Source: Shinisaurus crocodilurus
Lineage: Eukaryota; Chordata; Lepidosauria; Squamata; Shinisauridae
Assembly (NCBI GenBank): GCA_021292165.1
Contig: CM037876.1
Span: forward strand, 206,544,200 to 206,608,199
Length of the DNA: 64,000 nucleotides
Reading direction: 5' to 3'
Shown: positions 24,050 to 35,961 of the stretch, piece by piece
Layout of the letters: every line of letters starts with the position of its first letter
How positions within the stretch are numbered: position 1 is the stretch's first letter
Position numbers and translations under genes: made by a program
Notes under the pieces: generated by a model
Told to the model about the DNA's origin: nothing
What the model saw: the letters and a program-made list of their open reading frames with translations, nothing else
The model's database searches: none

Positions 24050-24295
24050 CACTCTGTTCCTTAGTGATCCTCTGGTTCTAGAACCTGAGGGCTATGATAC
24101 ACATTACAAGGCATTATATCCTTGACAAGGAGCTGTCAGCTGAGCCAACCTCAGTTCTTTGACATGCTCTGTATAATTGCAAACAAACATGTACCACATC
24201 CACACCATTCATCTTTAGGTGAACATTTAAAACATCTTGGACGTACACCTAAAAAGGTAATTTGTGAAGCAGCCCCATGGCCCAATTCTCACATG

Positions 24296-24540
24296 AGAGC
24301 CAGTGTGGCGTAGTGGTGAGAGTGCTGGACTGGGACTCGGGAGATCCGGGTTCTAGTCCCCGCTCGGCCATGAAACTCACTGGGTGACTTTGGGCCAGTC
24401 ACTGCCTCTCAGCCTCACCTACCTCACAGGGTTGTTGTGAGGATAAAATGGAGAGGAGGAGGAGGATTATGTAAGCCACCTTGAGTTCCTTGCAGGAGGA
24501 AAAAAGGCGGGGTATAAATGTAATAAATAAAAATAAATTT
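24296..24540 (+). mobile_element. Sauria-type SINE, full length
   Basis: The tRNA-like head carries an A-box (TGGCGTAGTGGTGAGAGTGC) and a B-box (GGTTCTAGTCC). The conserved body reads CTGGGTGACTTTGGGCCAGT, then CAGGGTTGTTGTGAGGATAA. The 3' part (TAAGCCACCTTGAGTTCC...GGCGGGGTATAAATGTAATAAATAA) resembles the Bov-B LINE end that mobilises these SINEs. It is the best preserved of the three copies and the strongest single sign of a squamate host. Confidence 0.92.
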
Positions 24541-25205
24541 ATTTTTGATGTCAAAATCACTGTGAGATAATTTTACTATATTTATTATTTTACTTCATGA
24601 ATGCTTTTGTTTTAATGTGCCCTCATGTGGAAAGAACCAGTATTTATCACACCAGGGGGACACACTAAAATAAACCACGTTTGTCCTGGTGTGGTAACAA
24701 CTAGTTCTCACCACATGATGGTGCACTCAAATATTCACCGCACAAAACTGATGAAATAAAATGACCTCATAGAGATGTTGAGAACTGGGACCAAGTCTTT
24801 TAGCAAAAATTGTCCAGAATGAAGCATAGCATCTGCTTTTGCACCGCTTAGTTTGTATCATCATCACGTTTTTCTCCATAATCCTGAAAACTACAAACCT
24901 GCCTTTTAAAACTGGAAGCTGATTGCCTTTCATTATCAATCACAAGAAGTGGCATGCGACTTCTAGAAACGCATACATGCACAGCCCTAAATCCTTGATG
25001 TGTGCCAGAGGGCACTATTTTAAAACCAAAGAAATGGCTGTGATTAAAACCTTGTTACGGATTTTTAGAACCATCATTTGCTTATAGTTCTGATCTCCTT
25101 GGCCCTAAATTTCAACTTCATTGAGCAGTAATATATAGTTGTAACTTGTAAATACTGTTTGGTTGGCATTACAGGTACTCTTCCACTTGTAGAAACTCAA
25201 CAGCT

Positions 25206-26474
25206 GCGTTCACACAACACGGTAAGCCACCCTGTGAATAAGCTACGCAGTGTGCATTGTTCACGGAACAACCCACAGTGCACCCAACAGATGATCAGGC
25301 TCACTGTGGCTTGTTCTCCCACTCCTTCCCCCTCAGTCCTCCAGCCAGTATTCCCAGTGCCCTTTGCAGCAGAACCTGTCTTGTCTCCCCCTCCCTGCTC
25401 TGATTGCTACCTCTTTCCATTTGCTCCTGGGGGGCTTTTTCGGAGCCTCAAAAATGCACACTTGGGATTTTTTAAAAATTGGCCCCAGAAAATTGCACAA
25501 TTGTGTTAATAATTTTTTGTGGGGTGGGGTCAGTCTTTTGCAAGTGCACTCTTACAGCTGTGCAATATGTGTAGTCTTGCCTGGTCAGTTTCCTTGTCAA
25601 AGGGAGGGTGATGTGGAATAGGTAACATACATGGAAATTGACACAGTAAGACTGCACAGTTTTTGTGCACAGTTGCCAGGGTCCAATTGCCAAGTTGTAA
25701 ATTGAAAAGCACGGGGAAAAAGGGGGGCGGAAGCAGTAAAAGTAGGTGCACCAAAAGGGGGAACAATATTTCCCACTTAGCAATGTAATCCTCTCAATTT
25801 TAAATGTTGAACTGACATTTCTCAGTGCCCGCCACATTTTCAACACTTCCCCAAGTCTCCAGCTACACCAGAAAGGGGAGATATTAACTCCCCCACCCCC
25901 ATTCGTGGCTCCTTTTTGGAGTACTTACTGCTGTGGTTAGTGTGGTTTTCTGACAGTTCTTTAAAAAATGCAGAAATATATGCAAATTTAATGGCTGGGA
26001 AGTAAATGATGGGAACCACAGTAACCATAAGAGTAGACTTGAGAAAGACCAGGGAAAAAATAATCACAATAAAAAAGAATTATGAACACATTTGGGCAAT
26101 TTTCTGGGGCTGAGGGGGGGGGGAAGGATGGCAAACCAGTGATGGTCACTCCAAAGTGCTGCTTGGGTACTGGTGTGGAGGGGCTGTCCCTGGTGGTGGC
26201 AAAGGCGAGATTGCGAAGAACGACAGGGGGGTTTGCCGCTCTTCCTGAGCTGCTCGCTAGCTGCTCCCTGCAACCCATGATGAAATTGCTTTCCCAGTTT
26301 CGGACAACACAACAACTCATTGTGGATTGAACAACCCCTAGAACAAGCCATGGGTTGTCAGGGTGACTTATTGCTGAAAAAGAAGCCACCCTGCGGGAAG
26401 CTGTCAAAATGTGGATGACAAGACAACCCATCGTGGCTAGTTACCTATGATGGCGTTTTGTGTTGTGCAAACAG
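25206..26474. mobile_element. Large foldback element (about 1.27 kb), related to 10276-11723
   Basis: The left arm (GCGTTCACACAACACGGTAA, then GTGAATAAGCTACGCAG and CAGATGATCAGGCTCACTGT) matches the left arms at 9438 and 10276. The right end (ATGGCGTTTTGTGTTGTGCA) is its inverted terminus, with internal CCATGGGTTGTCAGGGTGACTTATTG motifs. The middle is more diverged than in the 10.3-kb copy. No transposase-like frame is present. Confidence 0.65.
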
Positions 26475-28510
26475 AGTCATTCCAAACCACTTGCACAAGC
26501 AGAAACCTAAAAACTGGAATAGAACCTGCCTTTTTATAGCACTGTGTGAACTGTCGCACAAGCATTTATGGAACAGCAACTAGAGACTACTTTCTGTCCA
26601 CTCACGGTTCTTTGGCTCCAAACCATTATACTTGTTTTCTTTTCAGTTCAAGAATACTTATGAAACTTAATCAGTGGACTAATTAAATCAGTTATGTTTT
26701 CCCCTCAACATGTAGATTAGTACAGTTCAGCCCATATCAATTTATTACATTTTACAGGCCAGATAAGCCATTGGCTCAGTACTTTGGCTCCATTCCATTT
26801 CCTTTTTGCATTGCATGACATATCCAGACTTCAAATTTCATTTCTCATTTTCCTTCTTCCCATTTCTACCATCTACAAAAAAACAGGCCTGAGGAGGAGA
26901 GCAAGTCTTCCCCACTTTCTACAAATACACATAAATACCTAAAAATGGAGGATTTGACTTTGTGTGTGTCAGGGGGAAGAAACGGGATTTTCCAGGACCA
27001 TATGGTTAAAATTGCTCTGTGGTTTTCTGATGGTAAATGACCAAGGAAGTCTCAGAGGAGTTTTATTTCTAAATGATAGACTCTAGAGAGATAAATAATT
27101 GCTAATTGTTCATGCATTGAAATGTAATTCACCTGGAATCAGTCCCAGTGGTAAAATTACGTAGCCAAATGAAAACTGAATATGGTGACTAACGTGGGCA
27201 TTTTTAAAGGGGCAGTCTTTTTTCTTTCTTTTTTTAAAATCTCCCCTTTCTTACACACAAAAAAGTGCCTTCGTTCTGAAGGAACAGATGGTGCCCTGCT
27301 CTCCCTTCTGAAGAGATCTGTAGTGCACATTCCTTTACTCTGTCTTCTCAGATAACTGAGTTATACAGCACACGACCATCTGGTGTATGACACATCTTGT
27401 GTCCCACAAACAATACCCTGGCAAACCTCTTCAGGGGAGAGGTTAGTTTCTACGGTAACAGCAGCATGTGCAGCTCTAGGCCTAATTCAGATTCAGGCCT
27501 CCTAACTTGTCTCTATTCTTTACCCGGCTATTGTTGTCACTTGAGCTTTTGCTGCTTGGTTACTCAGAGACTGACAATATCTGAGAGTATTTTGTCCCCC
27601 AGCCCCAGAAGCCTTTGTCTCCAAATTTTGTTTCATTATTTATGTTTTCAATATCCAATGGTTGACTGAAGCATCTGCTGGAGAGTGATAAGGCAAGTGC
27701 CTTTTTAGAAGGAGGGCTTTGCTCTTGCCTGATGACAAAGCTTTGAATTATTTAGGTTGTGGTTGGACAAGCCTTTCCAATTGGCAGCATTTCAATGGAG
27801 CACTTTGGGGGGGAGTGAGGGGCAGCTTATTTATTTGTTTGCTCCATCTTAGTATAACCTCGACTGTCGCAAGGAAGAAAAACAACAACAGAAGTCGCAT
27901 TTTCTGAGAGGCCCGTTTGATTCTGTAGCAAAGTAAGAATGCAGTTAAATGTAGCACAGCATCATTACGCTATAAGCAGATGGCCCTAGATTTCCCAATC
28001 AAACAGGATTGATGGCCTCATCTCTAAGGTTCATATCTTTTCTGGCAAATTGAACGTACAAGTATTATTGTATTCATTATTGTAATCAGAAACGATCCCT
28101 GGGCATGTGGGCCCACTGAAAGGGATCCTAAGGGATCTTCAGTCCTCTTCCCACTTTTCCTCTCCCCCCCCCCCCCGCAATGGCCATTCCTATAATTTCC
28201 TTCTTTCCTGGGTGCTTCCAGACTGAGGTCTACTTGCGCCACCAGTCAGAAGACACTGTGCAGTTATTCCGTGTTTTATTCCTGTAATGGGTTTTCTGTA
28301 GTGATAAAAAAAATAAGGAAGAAACGGTGGGAGAAAATGGGAGGGTTATGAATGGAAGACAATGATGCCTAAAACCACCCCCACAAAATTCTGTGAATAA
28401 GGCAGGGCAATGGCACCATAAAAGCCTCATCTGGAAACATCTCCTGTTGTCAGATTTGCACCTGCTCCATCCCCTGAATCCAGTCACACCACTACACCAC
28501 AAGCTGCTGC
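26475..28510. other. Unassigned intergenic sequence
   Basis: No domain, SINE or inverted repeat could be supported. The stretch is of ordinary base composition, with one poly-C run near 28166-28177. Confidence 0.4.

Positions 28511-28513
<3 letters not shown>

Positions 28514-28588
<75 letters not shown>
28514..28588. repeat. Compound microsatellite (CT)n(CA)n
   Basis: A CT run of about 22 units passes directly into a CA run of about 15 units. Confidence 0.95.
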
Positions 28589-28590
<2 letters not shown>

Positions 28591-28744
28591 TAGCAACAGT
28601 GAACTAAACTTTTTCCTTCCTCATATCAATGGCCCACTAGCAGGCACAGCTGAAGTTGTGAAGATGACCCACTGTATGGAATGCTACAAGGTGTCAGAGC
28701 ATGGGATAGTCTAATGAACAGGCCAGATCTGGACTTGGATAAAC

Positions 28745-29212
28745 TCTAGTTCTGCGTGCATCAAGTTACATTTAAGGTCATCCACAGAAGCCCTTCTTCA
28801 AGTGCCCCCTCATTCTGAGGTGGGGAGGGCGGCAACAAGAGAAAGGCCTTTTTCGGTAGTGCCCACCCCCCGCCCAGCTCTGAAGTGCTCTCCCTAGGGA
28901 AATGTACCTGGCACCCAAACTGCTATCTTTCCATTACCAGGCTTAGACATCCCTGTACTGCCAGTACAGGGATTTTAAAAAAATAAAATAATCAAAGTCT
29001 TTTAAAGTATTTTTAAATATTTTTGTATTATGTTTTATTATCTTAGTCCCTGTAATGTTGCTTATTTTCATAGCCCCTGTAATATGATATTCTATTTTAT
29101 GCTGTGTTGGCACACTTATTAGTATTATATTGTGGATTTTATTTGTATTTTTATCATTGTAAAATGCCTAGAATTTTTTTTAAAAAACGAGGTGATTAAT
29201 AAATTTAATTAG
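28745..29212 (+). mobile_element. L2-like LINE 3' end
   Basis: The segment reads like the end of an L2-type ORF2 and its UTR: GCCCTTCTTCAAGTGCCCCC, GGCAACAAGAGAAAGGCCTTTTT, then GAAGTGCTCTCCCTAGGGAAATGTA. An AT-rich tail ends GATTAATAAATTTAAT. It is 5'-truncated with several frame breaks. The next repeat starts directly after. Confidence 0.6.
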
Positions 29213-29640
29213 GGTGCAGCCCAATGCCTGTAAGCCTCTGAACTCAGAGGATTATGGACATAGTATGCAGAGTGGGAGGAGATCTTTGCCTCTGTACCCC
29301 TCCCACCCTACAAGTCAGCTAGATGGCCAAACGTCTAGCTGTGGCGCTTCAGACAGGAAGGAAAGGAGGCTGGCACGCCACCAGGATACCTTGTATCCTG
29401 ACGGAGCTGGTTTCCTCCCCCCCCCCCCCGGAATGTCCTCATTACCTCTTTCCCAAGATTGCCCTTACAACCTTGGAGAGGCAGCTGGCACAGTTCTTTC
29501 CACGCTGGCCGTGAGGTGGGGAGGGGGATCTGAGCACAGATCTCCAGCTACGAGGTTGGAGCTCTTTTCCAACCTCGGATCTGGAAATCTGAAGTATCCT
29601 ATGGCCTGCTAGATGCTGTCTAGGAGCCATAGGATTGCTC
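29213..29640. mobile_element. MITE, same family as 19036-19400, inverted
   Basis: It begins AGGGTGCAGCCCAATGCC and ends with a degenerate version (CTATGGCCTGCTAGATGCTG, TCTAGGAGCCATAGGAT) of the 41-bp palindrome that is perfect at 19038-19078. The shared middle includes CACCAGGAT, GAGAGGCAGCTGG and TTTTCCAACCTCGGATC. Confidence 0.65.
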
Positions 29641-30447
29641 TGTTAATTCATTCATACATACATACATACATGGATATATACCGCCCAGGGATGGTGACAA
29701 TATAGTCAATTTACTTAACTAGACATTTCAGATAACTGTTAGTTAATGCAAATTCAAAGTTAGAAATGTTTTTTCCCCCCTAAAGGAAAACATTTACAGA
29801 TCCTCTCAAAAATGTTTTTATGTGCCTAGCTGTTTCCCAACTGTCTACTTCTATCCAGCAAACTCCGGGCTAACTTAGGTACTGATGCTCCAGTGTACAC
29901 ACAGTGTTAACTCATTTATTGGGTTGCTGGTCTTTCTACAAGGAGAAATTTCCTGCTAATTTGACTTCTTGCCAGCCAAACAAGAAAAGAAAAAAGACCG
30001 GCTATGGACAGAGCAGCAGCCATTGTGTCTGGCTGCTACAAATGCTCCTTTTAGCTTGGCAGGCCACATTGCTGAATGTTTGGCTGAGCTTGGGCTTTCT
30101 AGAAGGGGGGTGTCAAAGGTGAAGGGAAGTGGAGAATTATTTAAATGGAACTTTCTAGCCAATGTAGATTAATAAAGGACTGAACATGGAAGTTCTCCAA
30201 CTTTTATTACTTAGTTATTTTATTTATAAAATGCCTAAAACCATAGAGTGAAAACAGTTAAAATTGAAAGCAGGCTACACCCACAGGCTTACAGTCTAAT
30301 CAAAGACAAGATATTATGGAGGAAAGGCTTAAGATCAATCAGAATGAACGGGTGTGGCTTAAAGAAGCACTTGATAGTCCTGTTGCTATCATTAGACTTC
30401 CACAGGAAAGTCAGTACTGGCCAGTTTCCACTTTGGTGACTCTAGCC

Positions 30448-30794
30448 CAGGGGCAGGCAGGCAATCTGGAGCCCACGGGCACCAATGGGCCCCAGGATAC
30501 TTTTCTTGGCACTCACCAAAGTGCCTGACCCTTCACACTTTGCTTATTAACATATTTTCTCACCAGCAGCTGGGATTGCTGTGAAATAGGTTTGTGTTGG
30601 TGCTGAAAACTGTGGGTCCAAAGGAGTTGCTTAGTGTGTTGGGACTCAGACCCCGCCTCTGCCTTGTACTGAGTCTTTGGGCATGTTCCTTGTCCTTTGC
30701 CATGCCTCCCGTGGCAGCCATTTTGAGGTAGTACCCAGGACACTTTCTCAAATTGCCAAATGTGCCCATGGCCCGAAATGTTTGCTCACCTCTG
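30448..30794. mobile_element. hAT-type MITE with exact 8-bp target duplication
   Basis: The element begins CAGGGGCAGGCAGGCAATCT and ends GTTTGCTCACCTCTG, which are imperfect inverted termini. An identical 8-base sequence, CTCTAGCC, flanks both sides (30440-30447 and 30795-30802). Eight-base duplications and CAGGG-like ends are hallmarks of hAT transposons. The 347-bp body has no transposase. Confidence 0.85.
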
Positions 30795-30981
30795 CTCTAG
30801 CCCTCTTCAGGCATTGTTGAAACTGGTAGAACCCACCAGGCGAGCAGCAATTGGGCTGTGCCAAATAGCTCTGCCTCCTGATATCACATCATCACCATGT
30901 AGCTCCGCCCAAAGGCACCCCTGCATATATCAGAAATGCATGCAGTGGGGACGCCTTCACGTGTACAGCTGTAGGTAGGTA

Positions 30982-31037
30982 GGCTTCCATGTGATTCAAA
31001 ACCCCGATCGTGCAGGGTTCCAAATCACGTGGAAGCC
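30982..31037. repeat. Hairpin repeat (copy 1)
   Basis: GGCTTCCATGTGATTCAAAACCC at the left is mirrored by GGGTTCCAAATCACGTGGAAGCC at the right with a short GATCGTGCA loop. A relative of similar design lies at 61910-61967. It is probably the core of a MITE whose outer limits are not clear. Confidence 0.6.
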
Positions 31038-31223
31038 TGCACATGATGTACATACGGAGGCCTCCCTGTTGCAGGTGTATGTGAGAATTTCATGGACACT
31101 GTCAGGTGGAGCTGCATGGTGATGTGATTCTGCTTGTGTGGTGAATTTTACTCAGTTCAGTAACACCTGAATAGGTCTATAGAACACATGGTTTGGATAC
31201 AGGGCGTGTGGGGGGAGGGAAAC

Positions 31224-31506
31224 TAGGTAGATATCATGAGGAGGTTGTCATAACACTGTGGAAGCCATTTTCCAAAATGGCCACCAGCCATCTTCCTGCA
31301 ACACCTAACTCATGAACCATGGCACCTACCTCCATACATTTATTTCAAACTGTAGGTTTTCAGTGCAACAAAGTCAAATGTAAGTGAAACTTTTGAAGTT
31401 ATACAGATAGATAGATCGTTTATTTAAATGGTCCACAGACCATTTACATTTCTGTACAAATAAAAGGAAAATGTATACACAGACAGAAATCTATGCTCAA
31501 ACATAT

Positions 31507-31539
<33 letters not shown>

Positions 31540-32281
31540 AATACAGCTATACAGAAAGGCATCACAATAAATATATATATTTGATCATTCCATGTTTTAA
31601 TTGGAATTTTTTTAATTGGAAATTGTTATTTCAGCAATTTTTATTCTTTATTATTTTCTAGTTATTTTGGCTATTATTGGCAAGGGGGCACTATGCTTGT
31701 CAGTATCTTGCATGACCAAACAACACATTGGGCCAGATGTGATTCAATGTCATCTCATAAAGGAGATGACATTGAATGTCATCTCCTGGACATTTTGATG
31801 CATGATTTGGAGTGGTGCACACCCTGATTGTAGGCTGCACAACCTCAATTCCTTATTCTTTTGTACACATTCTGGCTACTATTGACATGTGGGTGCCATG
31901 CTTGACAATGCCTTGTACTCAAACAGGGCCTTGAGCCAGATGCAATTCAGTGCCATCTATAGAGAACACTTTCCTAGACATTTCAGTGTATGATGTGGGG
32001 CACCCCATGCCAATATGAATTGCTGAAAGAAACAATTTCGAAATACAATGTTTCCAGCTTGGATGATACTTTGCTGTGTAACTTCAAAAGGTTCACTAAC
32101 ACAGCTTTGGGTGTGTGTGTGTAACAATTGGCTTTGTTGCACCACAAAACCTATAATCTGACAGAGAAGTATAGAAGTGGGTGCCATGCTTCATGTGATC
32201 GGTGCTGTAGGAGGATGGCTGGTGGCCATTTTGGAAAATGGCTTCCACAGAGTTATGCAAACGTGCTCATGATGTCTACCC
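31224..32281. mobile_element. Foldback element (about 1.06 kb) with internal duplications
   Basis: The arms at about 31224-31410 and 32050-32281 are reverse complements. The block GTGGAAGCCATTTTCCAAAA plus TGGCCACCAGCCATC is exact between them, and CTTTTGAAGTTA and GTGCAACAAAG pair further in. The interior contains two diverged direct copies of a block of about 140 bases (31668-31830, 31872-32010; shared words GTGCCATGCTTG-, GCCAGATG, GACATTT). A CT microsatellite at 31509-31538 lies near a LINE-like TTTATTTAAATGGTCC motif. Confidence 0.7.
31509..31538. repeat. (CT)n microsatellite
   Basis: A CT run of about 14 units inside the foldback element. Confidence 0.95.
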
Positions 32282-32547
32282 ATTTTTTCCCATTCCAAAT
32301 TATGTCTTCTGTGTCCTTCAAGTGGAAATTGCCATCGGTAATTATTTTCCTATGCAAGTCTATTACAGGACAGGACTCTGACTGCAGTAATGGAAGAAGA
32401 GAGTGGTATGTTGGACTGAAGGGCACTCTTACGGGGACAGGCCACGATGGGGAAATGGCTCCACTGGGGAATAGAGAGGGTAGTCTTAGGTTTAACTAGG
32501 AGGTTGAAGCCATACAGCAAAGATTCCAGAGAGGGACACATACATAG

Positions 32548-32795
32548 GCCCTGTTCAGATATAACAGCAGCTTTTTGGCAGCAATTTGTGGGTTAATCCA
32601 TGAATTGTGGGGATGCGCACTGTGTGCGACTCACTTCCAGCAACAAATGTGGCTTTCATAGGTTGTTTCCATGATGGCCAAACCTGGACACTTGGGGGTG
32701 TTTGTGGGTTAAAGAACCCCCGGTTTATGCAAGAACAAGCTATTAATTAACCCACACAAATTGCCACCAAAAGCCGCCGTTACATCTGACTAGGG
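32548..32795. mobile_element. MITE with about 50-bp inverted termini
   Basis: The left terminus (CCTGTTCAGATATAACAGCA, GGCAGCAATTTGTGGGTTAA) is mirrored by the right one (TTAACCCACACAAATTGCC, GCCGCCGTTACATCTGACTA). The interior is non-coding. The superfamily is unknown. Confidence 0.7.
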
Positions 32796-32979
32796 TCAAA
32801 GAGAAAGAAAGAAGGTGGATAGAAGAGTGAGACTGTGGAGACCTTTGAAAGGCAGTACATCAAGAAACATAAAGTGAAAATGAGAAGAAAGAGGGATCCA
32901 ATGAAGTGAGAAATGTAAGGGAGTATTATTATCTGAACAACAAGTGGAAAATATAAATAGGTGGAGGATTTAAGAGAGA

Positions 32980-33445
32980 ATGGAGAGTAGAATAAGGAGG
33001 AGGACCAACAGAATGAAATTTAACAGGGATAAATGCCAAGTGCTGCACCTAGGAAAAAGAAACCAAATGCACAGTTACAGGATGGGGGATACTTGGCTCA
33101 ACAATACTACACGTGAGAAGGATCTTGGAATTGTTGTAGATCACAAGCTGAATATGAGCCAGCAATGTGATGTGGCTGCAAAAAAGGCAAATGCTATTTT
33201 GGGCTGCATTAATAGAAGTAAAGCTTCCAAATCATGGGAAGTACTAGTTTCCCTCTACTCAGCACTGGTTAGTACTGCATCTTGAGTACTGCATCCAGTT
33301 TTGGGCACCACACTTTAAGAAGGATGTAGACAAACTGCTGGAAAGGGTTCAGAGGAGGGCAACAAAGATGATGGGACTGGAAACAAAGCCCTATGAGGAG
33401 AGACTGAAAGAACTGGGCATGTTTAGCCTTCAGAAGAGAAGACCT
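32980..33445 (+). pseudogene. CR1-type LINE ORF2 C-terminal fragment
   Basis: The segment encodes the part of a non-LTR retrotransposon reverse transcriptase that follows the catalytic core. MKFNRDKCQVLHLGKRN is followed by EKDLGIVVDHKLNMSQQC, AKKANAILGCINRS and then, after a frame change near 33285, [23 protein letters not shown] text and a [18 protein letters not shown] motif. These are the standard C-terminal motifs of CR1/jockey-type LINEs in reptiles and birds. The 3' end is missing, because the reading stops at about 33445 where DIRS-like sequence begins. At least one frame break and one stop are present, so it is not functional. Confidence 0.8.
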
Positions 33446-33732
33446 AGGCCATTTTGCCCACCAGGTTCAACGTATGGCCCATTCTCTGGGAATCAAGGCC
33501 AAGTGTACCGAGCAACGGATTCAAGACCCGGTGTTTGATGCGTTCTTCATGGAGTCTTCAACACAGACTTCGATTTTGTTTCTACCCACGCTACTGCAGA
33601 CGGCTTAACAGACCTGGTCGACCTTGGCCTCCACATCAGCCACCGCCAGAGGACTTGAGACTATGTATAAACTCCAAGAGGAAAACGCAAAATTCTTGTT
33701 TTCCCACCCAGTGCTGAACTCAATTATAGTTG

Positions 33733-34144
33733 ACTTGGGGCGCTCAGCGAGTGCTCCTGCTGCGCAATCCGCTGGGCGCCTCGCTGAGCACCAGCTGAGA
33801 GGTGCTTGGCGAGGCACTCGGCAGACTTCTAGGTCCCTGGCGCGTCACTTCCGGGTCCCCGGTGCTGCGTTTTTTCCGTAAAAACCAAGGTAAATTACCT
33901 TAAAATAGCCACGAATAGGCTATTCATGGCCGTTTTAAGGTAGTTTACCTTGGATTTAACAAAAAACGCAGTGCCGGGGACCCGGACGAGAAGTGCTGCA
34001 GACCCGGAAGTACCTTACCCCGGCTCCTCTCCAGGGAGTTGCGCCAAGCCGGGGAAAGGTAAGTTCCGCTGGGCTCGGGGGGGGGTCGAGTGGAGTGAGT
34101 TTGCCCCATTTCCACCCCCCATCGAGCAATTCGCCCATCCCTAT
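33733..34144. mobile_element. Foldback MITE nested in DIRS gag (GC-rich type)
   Basis: The centre is a long hairpin. GGGTCCCCGGTGCTGCGTTTTT and AACCAAGGTAAATTACCTTA on the left are mirrored by GGTAGTTTACCTTGGA and AAAAACGCAGTGCCGGGGAC on the right. The right end CATCCCTA matches the ends at 34631 and 57655. The flanks TATAGTTG and TTGAGTTG may be a mutated 8-base target duplication. Gag-like coding resumes directly after it. Confidence 0.6.
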
Positions 34145-34276
34145 TTGAGTTGGCACAGACCAAATCTGGCAAACAGCATTCGGCGCCGGTCAACAACGAA
34201 AGCTGCAGTCTTCACCTCTTCGGCCACAGGATCTATTTGTCTACCTCCCTCAGTCTTTGGGTGACAAACTACCAAG

Positions 34277-34631
34277 TAGGGATGAGTGACCCGCCTGGCA
34301 CTCGACTCGCAGCGCATGAGCCAAGCACTCCCGCTGTGCAAGCCGAGCCGAGCGTCAGCTGAAGCGCTCATCAGACTTCCGGGTCCTCAGCGCTACATTG
34401 TTTACGTAGAACACAGCCTAATTTGTGCAAATTAGGCCATAATTTGCGCAAATTAGGCCGTTTTCTACATAAACAACGTAGCACCGGGAACCTGGAATTC
34501 ACTTCCCTTGCTTGGCTTGCAAGAATGCGAGTCAAGCTGGGAAAAGGTAGGGCGAGCAGAGCTCGGGGGGTCGAGCCCAGCGAGTTTGCCGGACTTCCAC
34601 CCCCTAATTGAGCTCCGTGCACATCCCTACG
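34277..34631. mobile_element. MITE nested in DIRS gag with 7-bp target duplication
   Basis: Ends TAGGGATG and CATCCCTA are inverted, and the flanking TACCAAG occurs on both sides (34270-34276, 34632-34638). Inside, ACATTGTTTACGTAGAA pairs with TTCTACATAAACAACGT around a TTTGTGCAAATTAGGCC core. The 355-bp sequence is closely related to 57292-57656. Removing it brings the two gag blocks together, confirming a secondary insertion. Confidence 0.8.
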
Positions 34632-35159
34632 TACCAAGCAACGATGGTATGGTACCAGCTTTACTTGTGGGGAAAAGTTGGTTCCTTGTGTGATTACCTA
34701 CCCAAAGACAAGAGGGAGCTGGCTTGGGTTTTCCAGGATGAGGCTTCCAAACTTGCCCATCAACAAATATATACAGCTCAACACCAAGCCAACTGCCTTA
34801 GCCATGCCATGATCGGATCCATGGCCCTCCACCGGCATGCATGGCTACAATCAACAGGACTCACCCAAGAGGCAAAGAACAGGATCGAGGACCTCCCCTT
34901 CTATGGAGAAGGACTCTTCAATGCTAAGACCAATGAGTCCCTGGACATAGTCCAGAAAGCAAAGCCTACCATTAAGAAGATGGGACTTGGTCCTCCGGCA
35001 CACTCATACTGCCTGAGATGGTGGTACCGACAACCATCTTCTTATTCTCCTGCCTTCCCTCAGCGTCAGCAGCAGCAGGATCGTCAACCTTGGGCGCAGT
35101 AGCCTACGGTACCGAGATGCTCTTCCAACCAGCCTCGGTACTAAGGCTCCTGTAAAGGA

Positions 35160-35945
35160 GATGACTATGCCTCAAAAGTCTGGCTTTGACTTCTCCATCT
35201 GCTCACCTCCAGAACCAATTCTCCGATTCGGCAACAGACTAACTCCCTTTGTACCATCCTGGGAGCACATAGCATCCGACTGCTGGATACTCGGCATCAT
35301 CCAGCACAGGTACAGATCAAGTTCAACACCCTCCCCCAGTCCCTCCCTTTCTCGGAATCCAGACCACGCAGCCATCCAACCCACTCCAAGACGAGGTTAC
35401 TTCCTTGCTACAAAAAGGTGCGATCCAACTAGTGCCAACTTCCCATCTGCAGGAAGGCTTCTACTTGAGGTATTTCATGGTGCTGAAGGGAGATGGAGGG
35501 CTTCAACCAATCCTGGACCTTTGGGGCGCCAACATCTACATCTCCCCAAAGAAATTCCGGATGACCACACAACAGTCGATCCTACCGCTTCTTCGCAAGG
35601 GCGACTGGCTTGCGTCCATCAATTTAAAAGCTTCAGCATCAGTTGAAATGCCTACCAATCCACTGTGCTTCCCTTCGACCTTTTCACTGCTTCTCGAGTC
35701 TCTACCAAGTGCATTGCAGTAGTGTGTGCCCACCTTCGATCTTGAGGCATCCAGTTCTTCCCGTACCTCGACGACTGGCTCCTGGTGGACTCGACAGAAC
35801 ATGGATTACAGTGGGCCCTCTCAGAAACACTCACCCTCCTAGCTGACCTGGGGTTTTACATGAATTGGGAGAAGTCAGTCCTGGTACCATCAAGAAAGAT
35901 TCAGTTCATTGGAGCAGTCATTGACTCTTCTGTGGGGTGAGCTTT
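35160..35945 (+). pseudogene. DIRS reverse transcriptase region, broken
   Basis: The N-terminal RT motifs GDGGLQPILDLWGANIYIS and FRMTTQQSILPLLRKGDWLA are readable at about 35485-35620. The next expected segment, carrying motif A with the first catalytic aspartate, is damaged: after INLK the text jumps to unrelated residues and a stop (35720). The catalytic YLDD box survives in another frame at 35764-35775, followed by WLLVDSTEHG and LADLGFYMNWEKSVLVPS. A stop at 35938-35940 separates it from the RNase H part. At least one internal deletion and two frame changes are present, so no active polymerase could be made. Confidence 0.85.
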
Positions 35946-35961
35946 CCTGCCTCGGGATCAA

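Larger units (their letters stand above)
33446..35102 (+). pseudogene. DIRS gag-like region, interrupted
   Basis: Three blocks of gag-like coding sequence remain. Block 1 (33446-33732) carries YKLQEENAKFLFSHP. Block 2 (34145-34276) carries AQTKSGKQHSAPVNNES. Block 3 (34632-35102) carries ALHRHAWLQSTGLTQEAKN and IEDLPFYGEGLFN. The RHAWL...IEDLPF signature is characteristic of vertebrate DIRS gag proteins. In such elements this protein is thought to form the ribonucleoprotein particle with the RNA. Two nested elements split the blocks, and block 1 also contains stops and a frame change near 33620. Block 3 reads without a stop for about 160 codons and ends at TAG 35100-35102. Confidence 0.8.

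Noticed and set aside
24300..24370. Functional tRNA gene
   Set aside because: The A- and B-boxes belong to a Sauria SINE; the stretch continues into the SINE body and cannot close an acceptor stem.
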